64,000 nucleotides of DNA from Bacillaceae bacterium JMAK1 (GTDB lineage: Bacteria > Bacillota > Bacilli > Bacillales > Marinococcaceae): the NCBI GenBank assembly GCA_012970285.1, contig JIBW01000004.1, positions 62,001 to 126,000 on the forward strand. The letters run 5' to 3'. Below are positions 41,832 through 50,722 of this stretch, in pieces. The notes beneath the pieces were generated by a model. It worked only from the letters and a program-made list of their open reading frames with translations. It did not search any database and was not told the origin of the DNA. A program made the position numbers and the translations under genes. Each line of letters starts with the position of its first letter. The first letter of the stretch is position 1.

Positions 41832-43201
41832 GAGGCTTCCTCCGCGAGTATTTGAAGCCCTGCTCGTAGTTGCTCGTTGGTACAGTAAGCGAATGAAATT
41901 CGTAAACTATAGAAGTCTCGAGGGTTGTACACATAACCAGGGTTGATTAAGACGTTACGTTTGAGCAATCGAAGAAAGAGCGATTTGGTCACGATCGGCT
42001 CTTTAAATGTTACCCAAATATAGAATCCTCCTTTTGGAGTTTCCCATTGGGCATCATTTGAAAAATAGGTCGTCAATAATTGTTCTGTATAATTGGCTCT
42101 CTTACTTAGCTTGTTGCGTAGTTGTTGAATATGGTCGTCATAGTCATGTGAAGAAAATAAACGTTCTACGATGTGTTGAGACAATGCATTGCTTCCGTAA
42201 TCAAGCTGCATTTTCACATCAGCGAGACGCTCGATAACTGGTGTCGGCGCAACCACCCAACCAATGCGTAATCCTGGGCTTACAGTCTTTGAAACACTGC
42301 TTATGTAGATAACTTGACCGGTAGTATCCATGGCTTTTAATGATTTTGGAGTCGGTTCAAATGAAAGGTCATGATACACATCGTCTTCAATGACAGGAAT
42401 TCCTCTTTTGCTTGCATCTTGAAGAAGTTGCTTTCGATCATGTTCATTCATTGTTTGCCCAGTTGGATTATTTAACGTTGGAATTGTGTATAAAATACCG
42501 TTCTTTATCCGATTTATAGAAGTTTCTAAAGGTGTCGCCTGCAACGACGGAATTGATGGAATGTAAGAAGGGCCATCAAAATAAAGGTGAGAGCCTTGCT
42601 CTAACAATCCTAATGAAATGAGCTGTAATGCTTGCAGCGCTCCAGAGACAATTAAAACCCCGTCTTTAGACGTTTCAATCCCACGCTTCTTTAATCTCTG
42701 AACGATTGCTTCACGCAATGCTTCATTTCCTTTTGGTTCTGAATAGCCCAACTCAACGTTTGTTAAGTAAGATGTATGCATCAATTGTCGTAATCGTTCT
42801 GTGGGGATTAGTTCAGGTGACAATTCCCCTGTACCAAGACGAATGACGTGTTTCTTTGTTTCATACTCGTTAATGAGTTGAATCGTATGTACATTGGCTT
42901 CTACATGTGAATTTGTCATGCGACCACGCCAATCCACTGGTCGGTTGTGATAAATGGTCGAAAACGGTTGCTTAACAAAAACACCACTTCCTTGACGACT
43001 TTCTAATACGTCTTCAGCTTTCAATTCATCAAGAGCTTCGACTACGGTCGATCGGTTAACATGAAGCAATTTTGCGAGTGCCCGTTGTGAGGGCAGTTTG
43101 GTACCTGCTGGCCATTCATTTTGATCTATTTTTCTTAGAATCCAAGCCATCAATTGTTCAACAAGAGTTTTACTTGAATGTTTTGATATCTTATCGCTCA
43201 T
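41807..43201 (-). CDS. MocR-type regulator: GntR HTH fused to aminotransferase domain
   Basis: A 464-residue fusion. The N-terminal GntR winged helix covers about residues 10-78 (AGTKLPSQRALAKLLHVNRSTVVEALDELKAEDVL). The rest is a fold-type I aminotransferase domain with the PLP lysine in YISSVSKTVSPGLRIGW. MocR proteins sense PLP plus an amine or amino acid and regulate a divergent gene, here a LysE-type exporter. The C-terminus GDSPPLR and the stop come from a GGGGACAGTCCCC repeat, so the original end has been replaced or extended. GAGGAG precedes the ATG. Confidence 0.88.
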   Translation of the reverse strand: MSDKISKHSSKTLVEQLMAWILRKIDQNEWPAGTKLPSQRALAKLLHVNRSTVVEALDELKAEDVLESRQGSGVFVKQPFSTIYHNRPVDWRGRMTNSHVEANVHTIQLINEYETKKHVIRLGTGELSPELIPTERLRQLMHTSYLTNVELGYSEPKGNEALREAIVQRLKKRGIETSKDGVLIVSGALQALQLISLGLLEQGSHLYFDGPSYIPSIPSLQATPLETSINRIKNGILYTIPTLNNPTGQTMNEHDRKQLLQDASKRGIPVIEDDVYHDLSFEPTPKSLKAMDTTGQVIYISSVSKTVSPGLRIGWVVAPTPVIERLADVKMQLDYGSNALSQHIVERLFSSHDYDDHIQQLRNKLSKRANYTEQLLTTYFSNDAQWETPKGGFYIWVTFKEPIVTKSLFLRLLKRNVLINPGYVYNPRDFYSLRISFAYCTNEQLRAGLQILAEEASGDSPPLR

Positions 43202-43304
43202 CGTTATCTCCTCGAAAGAATTGGTTGGCTAAATACACTTGGAATTGGTCCTACAGTTCATGGTAGGAACGAGTTACTGTTAAGTCAAAAGGGGGTGGCA
43301 TGAG
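43202..43304. promoter_or_regulatory. Divergent control region, MocR / LysE exporter
   Basis: AATTGGTTGGCT (from about 43219) and AATTGGTCCTAC (from about 43242) are similar direct repeats, and TCCTAC...GTAGGA is an inverted pair near 43248-43267. MocR proteins often bind direct repeats, so these are candidate sites. Confidence 0.4.
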
Positions 43305-43925
43305 TTGCTACAAGCGTTTCTGCATGGACTTATATTATCAATTGGATTGATCTTGCCGATGGGTCCACAAAATTTATTTATATTTAGCCAAGGTGCAAAT
43401 CAACCTCGATTTAAACAAGCCATACCTGTCGTTGTAACCGCTGGGATTTGTGACTTGATTTTGATTAGTCTAGCGATCGTAGGAATATCTGTGATGATTA
43501 TGGCTGTTCCCATTTTACAAGGATTATTGTATCTCGTAGGGTTTATCTTTCTACTTCTAATTGGAAGATCGATCTGGCGTACACCACGTGTAAAAGATCA
43601 AGAAGTGAAGGCGTTATTCAGGCGTAAACAAATCACATTTGCCATTTCAGTATCGTTATTAAATCCTCACGCCATTATGGACACGGTAGGTGTGATTGGA
43701 ACGAATGCAGTTGTTTACGAATTATCATCTGAGCGATGGGCATTTTGGTTTTCTTGCGTACTCGTCTCTTGGGTTGCATTTTTTGCCTTAGCTGTTGCCG
43801 GACGGTTGTTAAGACGACTCGATCGAAGCGGGAATGCAATACATATCATTCATAAGCTGTCTGCACTGTTCATTTGGGGTGTAGCGATTTACTTGTTCGT
43901 TCACGGCTTTCGTGCACTATTGTAA
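43305..43925 (+). CDS. LysE/ArgO-family amino acid exporter
   Basis: A 206-residue exporter with six spans. The family motif GLILSIGLILPMGPQNLFIFSQG is at the N-terminus, followed by VTAGICDLILISLAIVG, and ISVSLLNPHAIMDTVGVIG in the second half, the ArgO-type signature. It exports basic or other amino acids. It starts at TTG, with GGGGGTGG about 8 bases ahead. The divergent MocR gene probably controls it. Repeat copy D begins 1 base after the stop. Confidence 0.87.
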   Translation: MLQAFLHGLILSIGLILPMGPQNLFIFSQGANQPRFKQAIPVVVTAGICDLILISLAIVGISVMIMAVPILQGLLYLVGFIFLLLIGRSIWRTPRVKDQEVKALFRRKQITFAISVSLLNPHAIMDTVGVIGTNAVVYELSSERWAFWFSCVLVSWVAFFALAVAGRLLRRLDRSGNAIHIIHKLSALFIWGVAIYLFVHGFRALL

Positions 43926-43971
43926 CGGGGGACAGTCCCCCGGCGCTTTAACGCAGTGGGGGACTGTCCCC
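43926..43971. repeat. GGGGACAGTCCCC repeat, copy D
   Basis: CGGGGGACAGTCCCCCGGCGCTTTAACGCAGTGGGGGACTGTCCCCG, nearly identical to copy B. It follows the LysE stop on one strand and contains the last codons and stop of the TetR gene on the other. Confidence 0.9.
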
Positions 43972-44514
43972 GACGAGGCCGTGGTTTGTGAATTGGTGGA
44001 TGAGGGCGGCGATTTGCTCGGGGGTTTCTTGCCTGCCGTTCTCAAGCCAGCGTTCAATTACAGCGATACTTCCGCTAATGACAAGGAGTGGGATGTACTC
44101 AGATAGTTTCCCTTTTAGGTGAAGTTCTACATTAAATTTCTCTAAGATGACAGGCAGTAGTAAATCCATGACACGTTTTTTAAAGTTCATATCCCCATGT
44201 GAGCTAAGTAGAACTTCGCATACATCATACTTCTCTGCGATGTACTGTAAGGCACGTTCTGTCATTTGAAGTGACTCCCGCTCAGTCCCGAAATTAAATT
44301 CGGCGAGCGTTCTCTCCATATCAAAGATGACATCTTCACCGAGCTTCTCAAGTAAATCGAAGTGGTTATCATAATGACTATAAAACGTCGAACGGTTTAC
44401 GTCTGCTGCTTCGCAAAGTTCTTTAACTGTAATCGAAGTAATCGGTTTTTGTTTGAGTAAATCAACTAAACATTCCTTTAGCGTCGATTGCGTATATTTC
44501 TTTCGCCGATCCAT
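43948..44514 (-). CDS. TetR/AcrR-family regulator of the MMPL operon
   Basis: A 188-residue regulator. The helix-turn-helix is TLKECLVDLLKQKPITSITVKELCEAADVNRSTFYSHYDNHFDLLE. It is divergent from the MMPL operon, and two matching operator copies lie between them. Its last seven residues (GDSPPLR) and stop are encoded by repeat copy D, exactly the same tail as in the unrelated MocR protein. GGGGACG precedes the ATG. Confidence 0.88.
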   Translation of the reverse strand: MDRRKKYTQSTLKECLVDLLKQKPITSITVKELCEAADVNRSTFYSHYDNHFDLLEKLGEDVIFDMERTLAEFNFGTERESLQMTERALQYIAEKYDVCEVLLSSHGDMNFKKRVMDLLLPVILEKFNVELHLKGKLSEYIPLLVISGSIAVIERWLENGRQETPEQIAALIHQFTNHGLVGDSPPLR

Positions 44515-44560
44515 TTTTCGTCCCCTTTATTCAAGAATTAACCAACATTTTAACTATAAT

Positions 44561-44624
44561 TGTTGGAAAACTAACAAATGTTAATCAACTGTGTGTTGTT
44601 TTCCCAACACTGTGTTTATATAAT
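44561..44624 (+). promoter_or_regulatory. MMPL-operon promoter with two TetR operators
   Basis: TGTTGGAAAACTAACA (44561-44576) and TGTTGTTTTCCCAACA (44594-44609) share the pattern TGTTGN-N4-NNAACA and are 33 bases apart, about three helical turns. A -35 TTGTTT (44596) lies within the second and a -10 TATAAT is at 44619, spacer 17. A further CCAACA at 44542 pairs with TGTTGG at 44561. Confidence 0.75.
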
Positions 44625-44669
44625 GATAAAGATATTTTTTGTAACGTCAACAGAAGTAAGGTGGATGGG

Positions 44670-46727
44670 ATGTTTAACGAGAAGATTATACAACATCGTC
44701 GGGCGATCGTAATCGTGTTTGCAATTATTACTGTGTTGTCAGTGATTGCACAATTTTTTGTGTCAGTAAATTATAATATGGCAGATTACATGCCAGACGA
44801 AGCGCCATCAACGAAAAGTCAAGAAGTGATGGAAGAAGAGTTCACCGCCTCAATCCCAAATACGAATGTGCTCGTTCAAGATGTGACCTTACAAGAAGCG
44901 CTTCACTACAAGGAACGTTTACATACCATTGAAGGGGTCACCGACGTCATGTGGTTGGATGACGTTTTAGACGTTGTCATCCCCCTTGAGTTTATCGATG
45001 ACAGTATTGTGGAGACGTACTATAAAGATAACGATGCGCTTTACTCACTAACGATTGAGCTTGGTTATGAAGTCGATGCGATTGAAGAGATTTATGAAGT
45101 GATTGGAGAGGAGAACGCCGTGTCGGGTGAGGCTGCGAATACGGCAACATCTCAAACGATGGCAACGACTGAAACGGTGTTTGCTGCGTCATTTCTAATC
45201 CCAATTATATTGCTGTTTCTTATTGTGTCGACGAAGTCATGGATCGAGCCTGTCTTTTTCTTAACTGCGATTGGTGTCTCAGTTTTAATGAATCTTGGTA
45301 CGAACATTTTTATCGGTGAAATTTCGTACGTGACCCAGTCCGTTGCTCCAATTTTACAGCTTGCTGTGTCTTTGGATTATGCGATCTTTTTACTCCACAA
45401 TTTTTCTGACGAATTAAAACGTGGTCATAAGCCAGAGACGGCGATGTCAAAAGCGATGAAATCATCATTTCCGGTCATTACGATGAGTGCGCTAACGACG
45501 TTCTTCGGGTTTATGACGTTAATGCTTATGGATTTTGAAATTGGTTCAGACCTTGGTTTTAATTTAGTAAAAGGGATTGCCTTTAGTTATCTAGCAGTCA
45601 TCGTATTCTTACCTGCATTAACGTTAATCGGTTACCGGTGGATGAAGAAGACAGAGCATCGCAACTTCGTACCGAGTTTTGAAGGGATCGGCGCTAAAAT
45701 TTTAAAACTACGAATTCCTGCTCTCATTCTCGTTTTAGCGTTAATCGTACCGAGCTTCCTTGCACAAAGCAGTACATCGTTTACGTATGGATTAGGTGAA
45801 TTGCCACTTGATACCCGTGCAGGTGCCGATGCAAAACAGATTGAAGAAACGTTTGGAGAGTCGACACCGATGGTTGTGCTCGTACCAAACGATGATATTG
45901 CAAAAGAAGAATCGCTTGCTAAGTCATTGGAACAGTTGCCGCATGTTGATTCCGTCATGTCGTATGCAACAGCCGTTGGAAGCTTAATCCCGTCTGAATT
46001 TCTTAGTGAACAGGTGACAAGTGATTTCTTCTCGGATAATTATAGTCGGATCATGGTGTTCACCAATGCAGGCGTCGAAGGGGAAGCGGCTTTTGAGCTC
46101 GTCGAACAAACGAGAGAACTTGCTACTGCCTACTACGGTGACAATGTGCATACGCTTGGGGAAAGTGTTGCGCTCTACGATATGAAAGATGTTGTCACGG
46201 ACGACAACACGATAGTAATGACGATGACAGTGGCGACGATCGCAATAATTTTAATGATCGCCTTTCGATCTTTTTCTATCCCGATCGTACTTCTCGTAAC
46301 GATTCAAGCATCGGTATGGATCAATCTATCGATTCCGTACTTTACGAATGATTCGCTTGTATTTATCGGTTATTTGATTGTAAGTACAGTTCAACTCGCG
46401 GCAACGATTGACTATGCAATCTTAATTATGGAGACGTATAAACATCACCGGACGACAATGCCGAAGCTCCCCGCGATGAAGAAGTCGTTAGATGAAAAAG
46501 TGTTTCCAGTAACCATTTCTGCAGGCATTTTATCGAGTGTTGGGTTTGTCCTGTGGTTCGTTTCCTCAAATCCAACGGTCGCTTCAATTGGCTTGTTACT
46601 CGGACGTGGGGCTGCCATTGCCTTTTTACTCGTGATTTTCTTCTTACCGGCCATCACATTGTTAAGTGATCGCTTTATAAAAAAGACAACGTACCGAGCG
46701 AACTTTTATGAGGGGGAAAAAGAATGA
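44670..46727 (+). CDS. MMPL/RND-family transporter
   Basis: A 685-residue membrane transporter with about 12 spans in two halves. First half: an extracytoplasmic domain from about residue 35, then PIILLFLIVSTKSWIEPVFFL and the conserved LAVSLDYAIFLLHNFSDELKRG. Second half: AATIDYAILIMETYKHHR and a final VIFFLPAITLLSDRFIKK. The paired D-Y motifs are the proton-relay sites. The family exports lipids, peptides or drugs. The ATG at 44670 has AAGGTGG 5 bases ahead. It overlaps the next gene by 4 bases. Confidence 0.88.
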   Translation: MFNEKIIQHRRAIVIVFAIITVLSVIAQFFVSVNYNMADYMPDEAPSTKSQEVMEEEFTASIPNTNVLVQDVTLQEALHYKERLHTIEGVTDVMWLDDVLDVVIPLEFIDDSIVETYYKDNDALYSLTIELGYEVDAIEEIYEVIGEENAVSGEAANTATSQTMATTETVFAASFLIPIILLFLIVSTKSWIEPVFFLTAIGVSVLMNLGTNIFIGEISYVTQSVAPILQLAVSLDYAIFLLHNFSDELKRGHKPETAMSKAMKSSFPVITMSALTTFFGFMTLMLMDFEIGSDLGFNLVKGIAFSYLAVIVFLPALTLIGYRWMKKTEHRNFVPSFEGIGAKILKLRIPALILVLALIVPSFLAQSSTSFTYGLGELPLDTRAGADAKQIEETFGESTPMVVLVPNDDIAKEESLAKSLEQLPHVDSVMSYATAVGSLIPSEFLSEQVTSDFFSDNYSRIMVFTNAGVEGEAAFELVEQTRELATAYYGDNVHTLGESVALYDMKDVVTDDNTIVMTMTVATIAIILMIAFRSFSIPIVLLVTIQASVWINLSIPYFTNDSLVFIGYLIVSTVQLAATIDYAILIMETYKHHRTTMPKLPAMKKSLDEKVFPVTISAGILSSVGFVLWFVSSNPTVASIGLLLGRGAAIAFLLVIFFLPAITLLSDRFIKKTTYRANFYEGEKE

Positions 46728-48544
46728 AACGAATGTTAGCAGCGTCACTTGCAACAGTGCTCGTTATGCATCCAGCTATCATTATGTCAGCAAGCAGTGT
46801 TGATGAAGGCGTCACATCAACCGTTTCTAGTGAAGGAGTCATCGAGCAAAAAGATGAAGTTGTCTACGCAAACCTTCGTGCAGACGGCGGAGCAGAGGAA
46901 CTGTATATCGTTAATGCCTTGCATCTCGAGACACCGGGTAAGGTAACTGATTACGGGGCGTATGATGAATTAATCAACTTAACGGATACGAGTACCATTG
47001 AACAACCTGCAAACGAGACGATTGAGATTGAGGCCACAGACGAGACGTTTTATTATCAAGGCAATTTAAAGCAAGACGTTGCATTACCTTGGGAGTTTGA
47101 GATTACGTATACATTGAATGATCAACCTATTGACGGTCAATCGCTCATTGGGGAAGGTGGAGACGTAGAGATTCAAATTGATGTAAAACAAAATGAAGAT
47201 GTAGAACCTGAGTTCTTTGAAAACTACATGATGCAAATTACCGTTCCGTTTTCCAATGCCCAGTTTAGCGACATTCAAGCAGAAGGGGCGACCATTGCTA
47301 ATGCGGGACAAGATAAACAAGTGGTGTTTACCGTGATGCCTGAAACAGAAGAAACAGTTACGGTTCAAGCATCAACGTCACAATTTGAATTAGAAGGCAT
47401 TCAAATGAGTGGTATGCCTTCATCCGTTGCTATTGATCCGCCAGACACAGAGGAGCTAACTGGAGAGTTCGAATCGTTAACGGGTGCGTTAGTGCAGTTG
47501 AACGACGGGATTGGTGATGTACATTCTGGGCTTGTTGAATTTACAGACGGATTAAATCAACTGGAATCGGGTTCAAGTGAGTACGCTTCGGGAATTCAAG
47601 AAACAGCAAATGCAGGTTCAGAGTTGCGAGCGGCGTCTTCAGAAATTAATGAGGGGCTTCAAGAGCTACAAAGTGGACTCTCGGGGCAATCCGACATAGA
47701 AATCGACATTGATGGGAATATGTTTGGGGCGCTAGAACAATTAGCGGACGGATTGGCTGAAATCAATGGGGCGCTTTCAAATGTACGTACGGGTTATGAC
47801 GGTATGACCGATGCACTTGCAACCGCTGTTGAGTCGATTCCAGACGAGACGATTTCAGAAGAAGAAATCGGTCAATTACTACAAGAAAATCCGGATTCAC
47901 AAGCACTTGGGCAATTGGTGCAACACTACGAAGGTGCACAACGAGTCAAGGGAACTTATGCGGAGATTGAATCTGGACTTTCTTCGACATCACATGCCCT
48001 TCAAGAACTTGAAGGATCTGTTGAAGAAGTGGAATCAGGATTACGACAATTCGCAAATACTGCTTCCAGTGAACTTGGGAACATCGATGTAGGAGAGGGG
48101 CTACAATCGTTAACCGATGGTATAGATCAATTGGCAAATCAATATGGTTCGTTCCACGAAGGGCTTCGTGATTATACGAGCGGCGTCGAACAATTATCCA
48201 GTGCGTATGGTGAGCTAAACAACGGAATTGCCGAATCTTCTACAGGTGCGAATGAACTTGCAACCGGTACGGAAAGCTTATCCAATGGCATGACCGAGTT
48301 AACGAATGCGACCGAAGAAATTCCAGAGCAAATGCAAGAAGAAATCGACGAGATGATCTCTCAATATGACAAATCTGATTACGAGGCAATCTCCTTTAGT
48401 TCAGAGCAGAATAATGAGTACATCAATAGCGTTCAATTTGTTGTGCAAACAGAGAGTTTACACATTCCTGATGATGAACAAGAAGAGGTTGTTGAAGAAG
48501 AGCCGAGCATTTGGCAACGCTTCTTACAATTGTTCGGATTGTAA
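46724..48544 (+). CDS. Secreted LxxG-heptad-repeat partner of the MMPL transporter
   Basis: A 606-residue secreted protein. A signal peptide (MKRMLAASLATVLVMHPAIIMSA) is followed by a beta-rich domain to about residue 240, then a long coiled-coil region made of xxxLxxG heptads (GLVEFTDGLNQLESGSSEYA, LQELQSGL, LEQLADGLAEING, ELATGTESLSNGM), the pattern seen in YhgE/Pip-type proteins. The C-terminus is acidic and ends in a short amphipathic WQRFLQLFGL. It overlaps the transporter gene by 4 bases, so the two likely form an envelope-spanning export system. Confidence 0.78.
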   Translation: MKRMLAASLATVLVMHPAIIMSASSVDEGVTSTVSSEGVIEQKDEVVYANLRADGGAEELYIVNALHLETPGKVTDYGAYDELINLTDTSTIEQPANETIEIEATDETFYYQGNLKQDVALPWEFEITYTLNDQPIDGQSLIGEGGDVEIQIDVKQNEDVEPEFFENYMMQITVPFSNAQFSDIQAEGATIANAGQDKQVVFTVMPETEETVTVQASTSQFELEGIQMSGMPSSVAIDPPDTEELTGEFESLTGALVQLNDGIGDVHSGLVEFTDGLNQLESGSSEYASGIQETANAGSELRAASSEINEGLQELQSGLSGQSDIEIDIDGNMFGALEQLADGLAEINGALSNVRTGYDGMTDALATAVESIPDETISEEEIGQLLQENPDSQALGQLVQHYEGAQRVKGTYAEIESGLSSTSHALQELEGSVEEVESGLRQFANTASSELGNIDVGEGLQSLTDGIDQLANQYGSFHEGLRDYTSGVEQLSSAYGELNNGIAESSTGANELATGTESLSNGMTELTNATEEIPEQMQEEIDEMISQYDKSDYEAISFSSEQNNEYINSVQFVVQTESLHIPDDEQEEVVEEEPSIWQRFLQLFGL

Positions 48545-48599
48545 AAACGGATTCTATAAAGTAGTTCCAAAAGAAATAAAAAGAAGCACCAAGTAATCC

Positions 48600-48750
48600 T
48601 AGGCATTCTAAAGCATGCGGTAAAAAGCGGCTGTTGTGGCGAAGACACGGGCAGCAAGAGTAGCCATAAAAGCCGCTTATTCATTTCTAAGTACGTATTC
48701 GAGAGTATGATGTTAGCCTAAGGACGATTTCTATGAATTCGTCCTTTTTA
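48600..48750 (+). ncRNA. Possible structured transcript or 3' UTR
   Basis: GCGGCTGTTGTGGC and GCCATAAAGCCGC-type arms (about 48636-48682) can form a bulged hairpin with a purine-rich loop, and 38 bases later AAGGACGA...TCGTCCTTTTTA (48720-48750) is a good terminator. No reading frame is supported here. It may be an sRNA or just the end of the MMPL transcript. Confidence 0.3.
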
Positions 48751-48821
48751 CTTGGAAATAAGAGAATGATGAATGACAAGATGCAAGAACGGGAATAGAA
48801 CTAGTGAAAGGAATGATTCAT

Positions 48822-48914
48822 ATGTTTCGTAGAATTTTTGCCTCAGTCGTCACGACGGTTGTCATTGCGGTCGTGAATCGTTTAGTAAACAAATTCATTC
48901 TTAAAAAGATGTAA
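48822..48914 (+). CDS. 30-residue basic membrane peptide
   Basis: A short frame (MFRRIFASVVTTVVIAVVNR...) with GAAAGGA 9 bases before the ATG and a terminator immediately after its stop. One hydrophobic segment lies between basic ends (RR at the start, KFILKK at the end). Similar tiny membrane peptides include toxins and regulators of membrane complexes, but no antitoxin or partner is seen. Confidence 0.45.
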   Translation: MFRRIFASVVTTVVIAVVNRLVNKFILKKM

Positions 48915-48915
48915 T

Positions 48916-48940
48916 AAAAGCCCATTTTCATGGGCTTTTA
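48916..48940. terminator. Bidirectional terminator
   Basis: AAAAGCCCAT and ATGGGCTTTT pair around TTTC; it serves the 48822 peptide gene and the convergent cupin gene. Confidence 0.88.
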
Positions 48941-48943
48941 TTA

Positions 48944-49273
48944 TTACTCGATAATAAATAGTGAGACACCGGTGTCTGTAACAGAACGGTGTGAGTTCTG
49001 CTCATCACTCACATGAAGAGTCTGGCCAGCCTCTACTTCTCGGCGTTCGCCGTCTTTCGTTTCCATAATATAAGTGCCTTCAAGAACATGAATAATATGC
49101 CCTTTTTCACACCAGTGATCGGCGATGTAACCTTTGGAATAGGTCACCTTGGCTAAGGTGATTTTGTTCAATTGAACGGCTTTACGTGTGCCGTGCCCTT
49201 CTGTACCTTGAATGGTCTCTTCGGTAATGGAGTCCCAGTCTACAACATCGAAAGGAATTTCTTGAATAATCAT
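48944..49273 (-). CDS. Cupin-fold protein with DHWC motif
   Basis: A 109-residue single-domain cupin. The start at 49273 has GAGGTGA 3-8 bases ahead; a long in-frame extension upstream has no ribosome site and odd composition. The core is ADHWCEKGHIIHVLEGTYIMETKDGE, followed by LHVSDEQNSHRSV, typical of the DHCW-motif cupin group. The His residues could bind a metal. Function is unknown. It converges with the small peptide gene and diverges from hmp. Confidence 0.78.
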   Translation of the reverse strand: MIIQEIPFDVVDWDSITEETIQGTEGHGTRKAVQLNKITLAKVTYSKGYIADHWCEKGHIIHVLEGTYIMETKDGERREVEAGQTLHVSDEQNSHRSVTDTGVSLFIIE

Positions 49274-49465
49274 TATGTCACCTCGTCTGAATTTTTTGTT
49301 AATAAAACAAGTATAAATTGAACTCTCTCTACTGTCCAAAAATATAGATAGATAGGTATTAGTTCCTAGTTCGAATTGAGGTAATCCTCTACTATCAACG
49401 TTGTCGAATTGTTTTGTATGAATGCGTGCGCTATTGTTGAATTGTTGACGAAGAAGGAGGCGCGT

Positions 49466-50647
49466 ATGCTTCAAGAACAAGACATCAAGAATGTAAAAGA
49501 AACGGCTTTTGTATTTAAAGAGTACGGAAAAGAAATTGGTGAGCGTTTTTATGAAACGCTGTTTGACCAACATCCGGAACTGCATAACTTATTTAACGAA
49601 GCGAATCAAAAACGGGGCATTCAACAAAGGGCTCTTGTCGACAGCGTGTACAAAGTTGGTATTCACATCGAAGAATTAGAATCACTTGGACCAATGATTA
49701 CGCACGTCGCAGAGAAGCACCGAGCGTTAGGTGTGCAACCTGAACATTATGCCGTCGTTGGGAAAATTCTTTTGCAAACTGTTCGCGATGTACTCGGCAC
49801 GAATGTGACAGATGACGTACTTGAGAGCTGGGGGAAAGCCTATGCGGTCATTGCAGATCACTTTATCGAAGTTGAGCGACAGTCGTATGAACAAGTTGCA
49901 GAAGCTAAAGGTGGCTGGGTAGGAAATCGAACATTTTACGTAACAAATCGAGTTCAAGAGACTCCTGAAGTGATCTCGCTCTATATGAAGCCGGTTGATC
50001 ACGAAGCGATTCCACCATTTCTACCTGGTCAATATGTGACTCTTGAAATGGAAATTGATAATGAGACGTATGTTCATAAACGTCACTACAGTCTATCAAA
50101 GATACTTGATGGGAATGAATATCGAATTACGATTCAACACGAACCGGGTGTCGTATCTTCTCATATTCATCACAACATCGTTAAAGGAAGTCAGTTGAAA
50201 TTGGCAGCACCAGCTGGAGCGTTTACAGTGGTGAACTCGGAAAGGCCTATTGTGTTTATAAGTGAAGGGATTGGATTAACGCCACTTGTCAGCATGCTTC
50301 AATCACAAATTAACAATCATCAAGCTGTCACGTGGATTCATGAGACGAAGAGTCGTAGCAATCATATTCTAAAAGATGAAGTAGCAACGATTCTATCTGA
50401 ATCAGCAAAGGCAACAAAGCATATTTTCTACAAAGAAACTACTGCTCAAGACGTTGAGCCGTTTGTGTATGAAGGCACGATTGATTATAAAAGGCTTGTA
50501 AGCATGATTCAAAACCAGAACAGCGATGTGTATGTTTGTGGATCTACACCATTTTTACGGGCAATTTCACAATCCTTGGAGGAAATCGGCATCCCTAAAG
50601 ACCAACGATATTATGAAGGGTTTCGCCCACAAGCGATGTCGCTCTAA
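49466..50647 (+). CDS. hmp: Flavohaemoprotein (nitric oxide dioxygenase)
   Basis: A 393-residue three-domain protein. The globin domain (about 1-140) has proximal His85 in AEKHRALGVQPEHYAVVG. The FAD domain shows LPGQYVTLEM and KRHYSLSK, and the NAD domain has ISEGIGLTPLVSML and VYVCGSTPFLRA. It oxidises nitric oxide to nitrate with O2 and NAD(P)H. The ATG at 49466 has AAGGAGG 4-10 bases ahead; the frame extends upstream without a ribosome site. Induction by nitrosative stress is expected from the family; no clear NsrR or ResD site was recognised. Confidence 0.95.
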   Translation: MLQEQDIKNVKETAFVFKEYGKEIGERFYETLFDQHPELHNLFNEANQKRGIQQRALVDSVYKVGIHIEELESLGPMITHVAEKHRALGVQPEHYAVVGKILLQTVRDVLGTNVTDDVLESWGKAYAVIADHFIEVERQSYEQVAEAKGGWVGNRTFYVTNRVQETPEVISLYMKPVDHEAIPPFLPGQYVTLEMEIDNETYVHKRHYSLSKILDGNEYRITIQHEPGVVSSHIHHNIVKGSQLKLAAPAGAFTVVNSERPIVFISEGIGLTPLVSMLQSQINNHQAVTWIHETKSRSNHILKDEVATILSESAKATKHIFYKETTAQDVEPFVYEGTIDYKRLVSMIQNQNSDVYVCGSTPFLRAISQSLEEIGIPKDQRYYEGFRPQAMSL

Positions 50648-50653
50648 CTGATA

Positions 50654-50682
50654 GACACAGAAGACATTCTGTGTCTTTTCTA
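50654..50682 (+). terminator. Terminator of hmp
   Basis: GACACAGAA and TTCTGTGTC form the stem around GACA, followed by TTTTCT. Confidence 0.85.
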
Positions 50683-50722
50683 TTACACTAAATGAAGTGA
50701 TTGATGAGGGGGAGTTGAACAA

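Noticed and set aside
41695-41934. A 79-residue minus-strand frame across repeat copy C
   Set aside because: It is a shadow of the MocR and TetR genes joined through the repeat; the [13 protein letters not shown] part is simply the repeat translated.
49274-49585. A 104-residue N-terminal extension of the cupin
   Set aside because: It would overlap the start of hmp on the other strand, has no ribosome site, and the cupin domain is complete from 49273.
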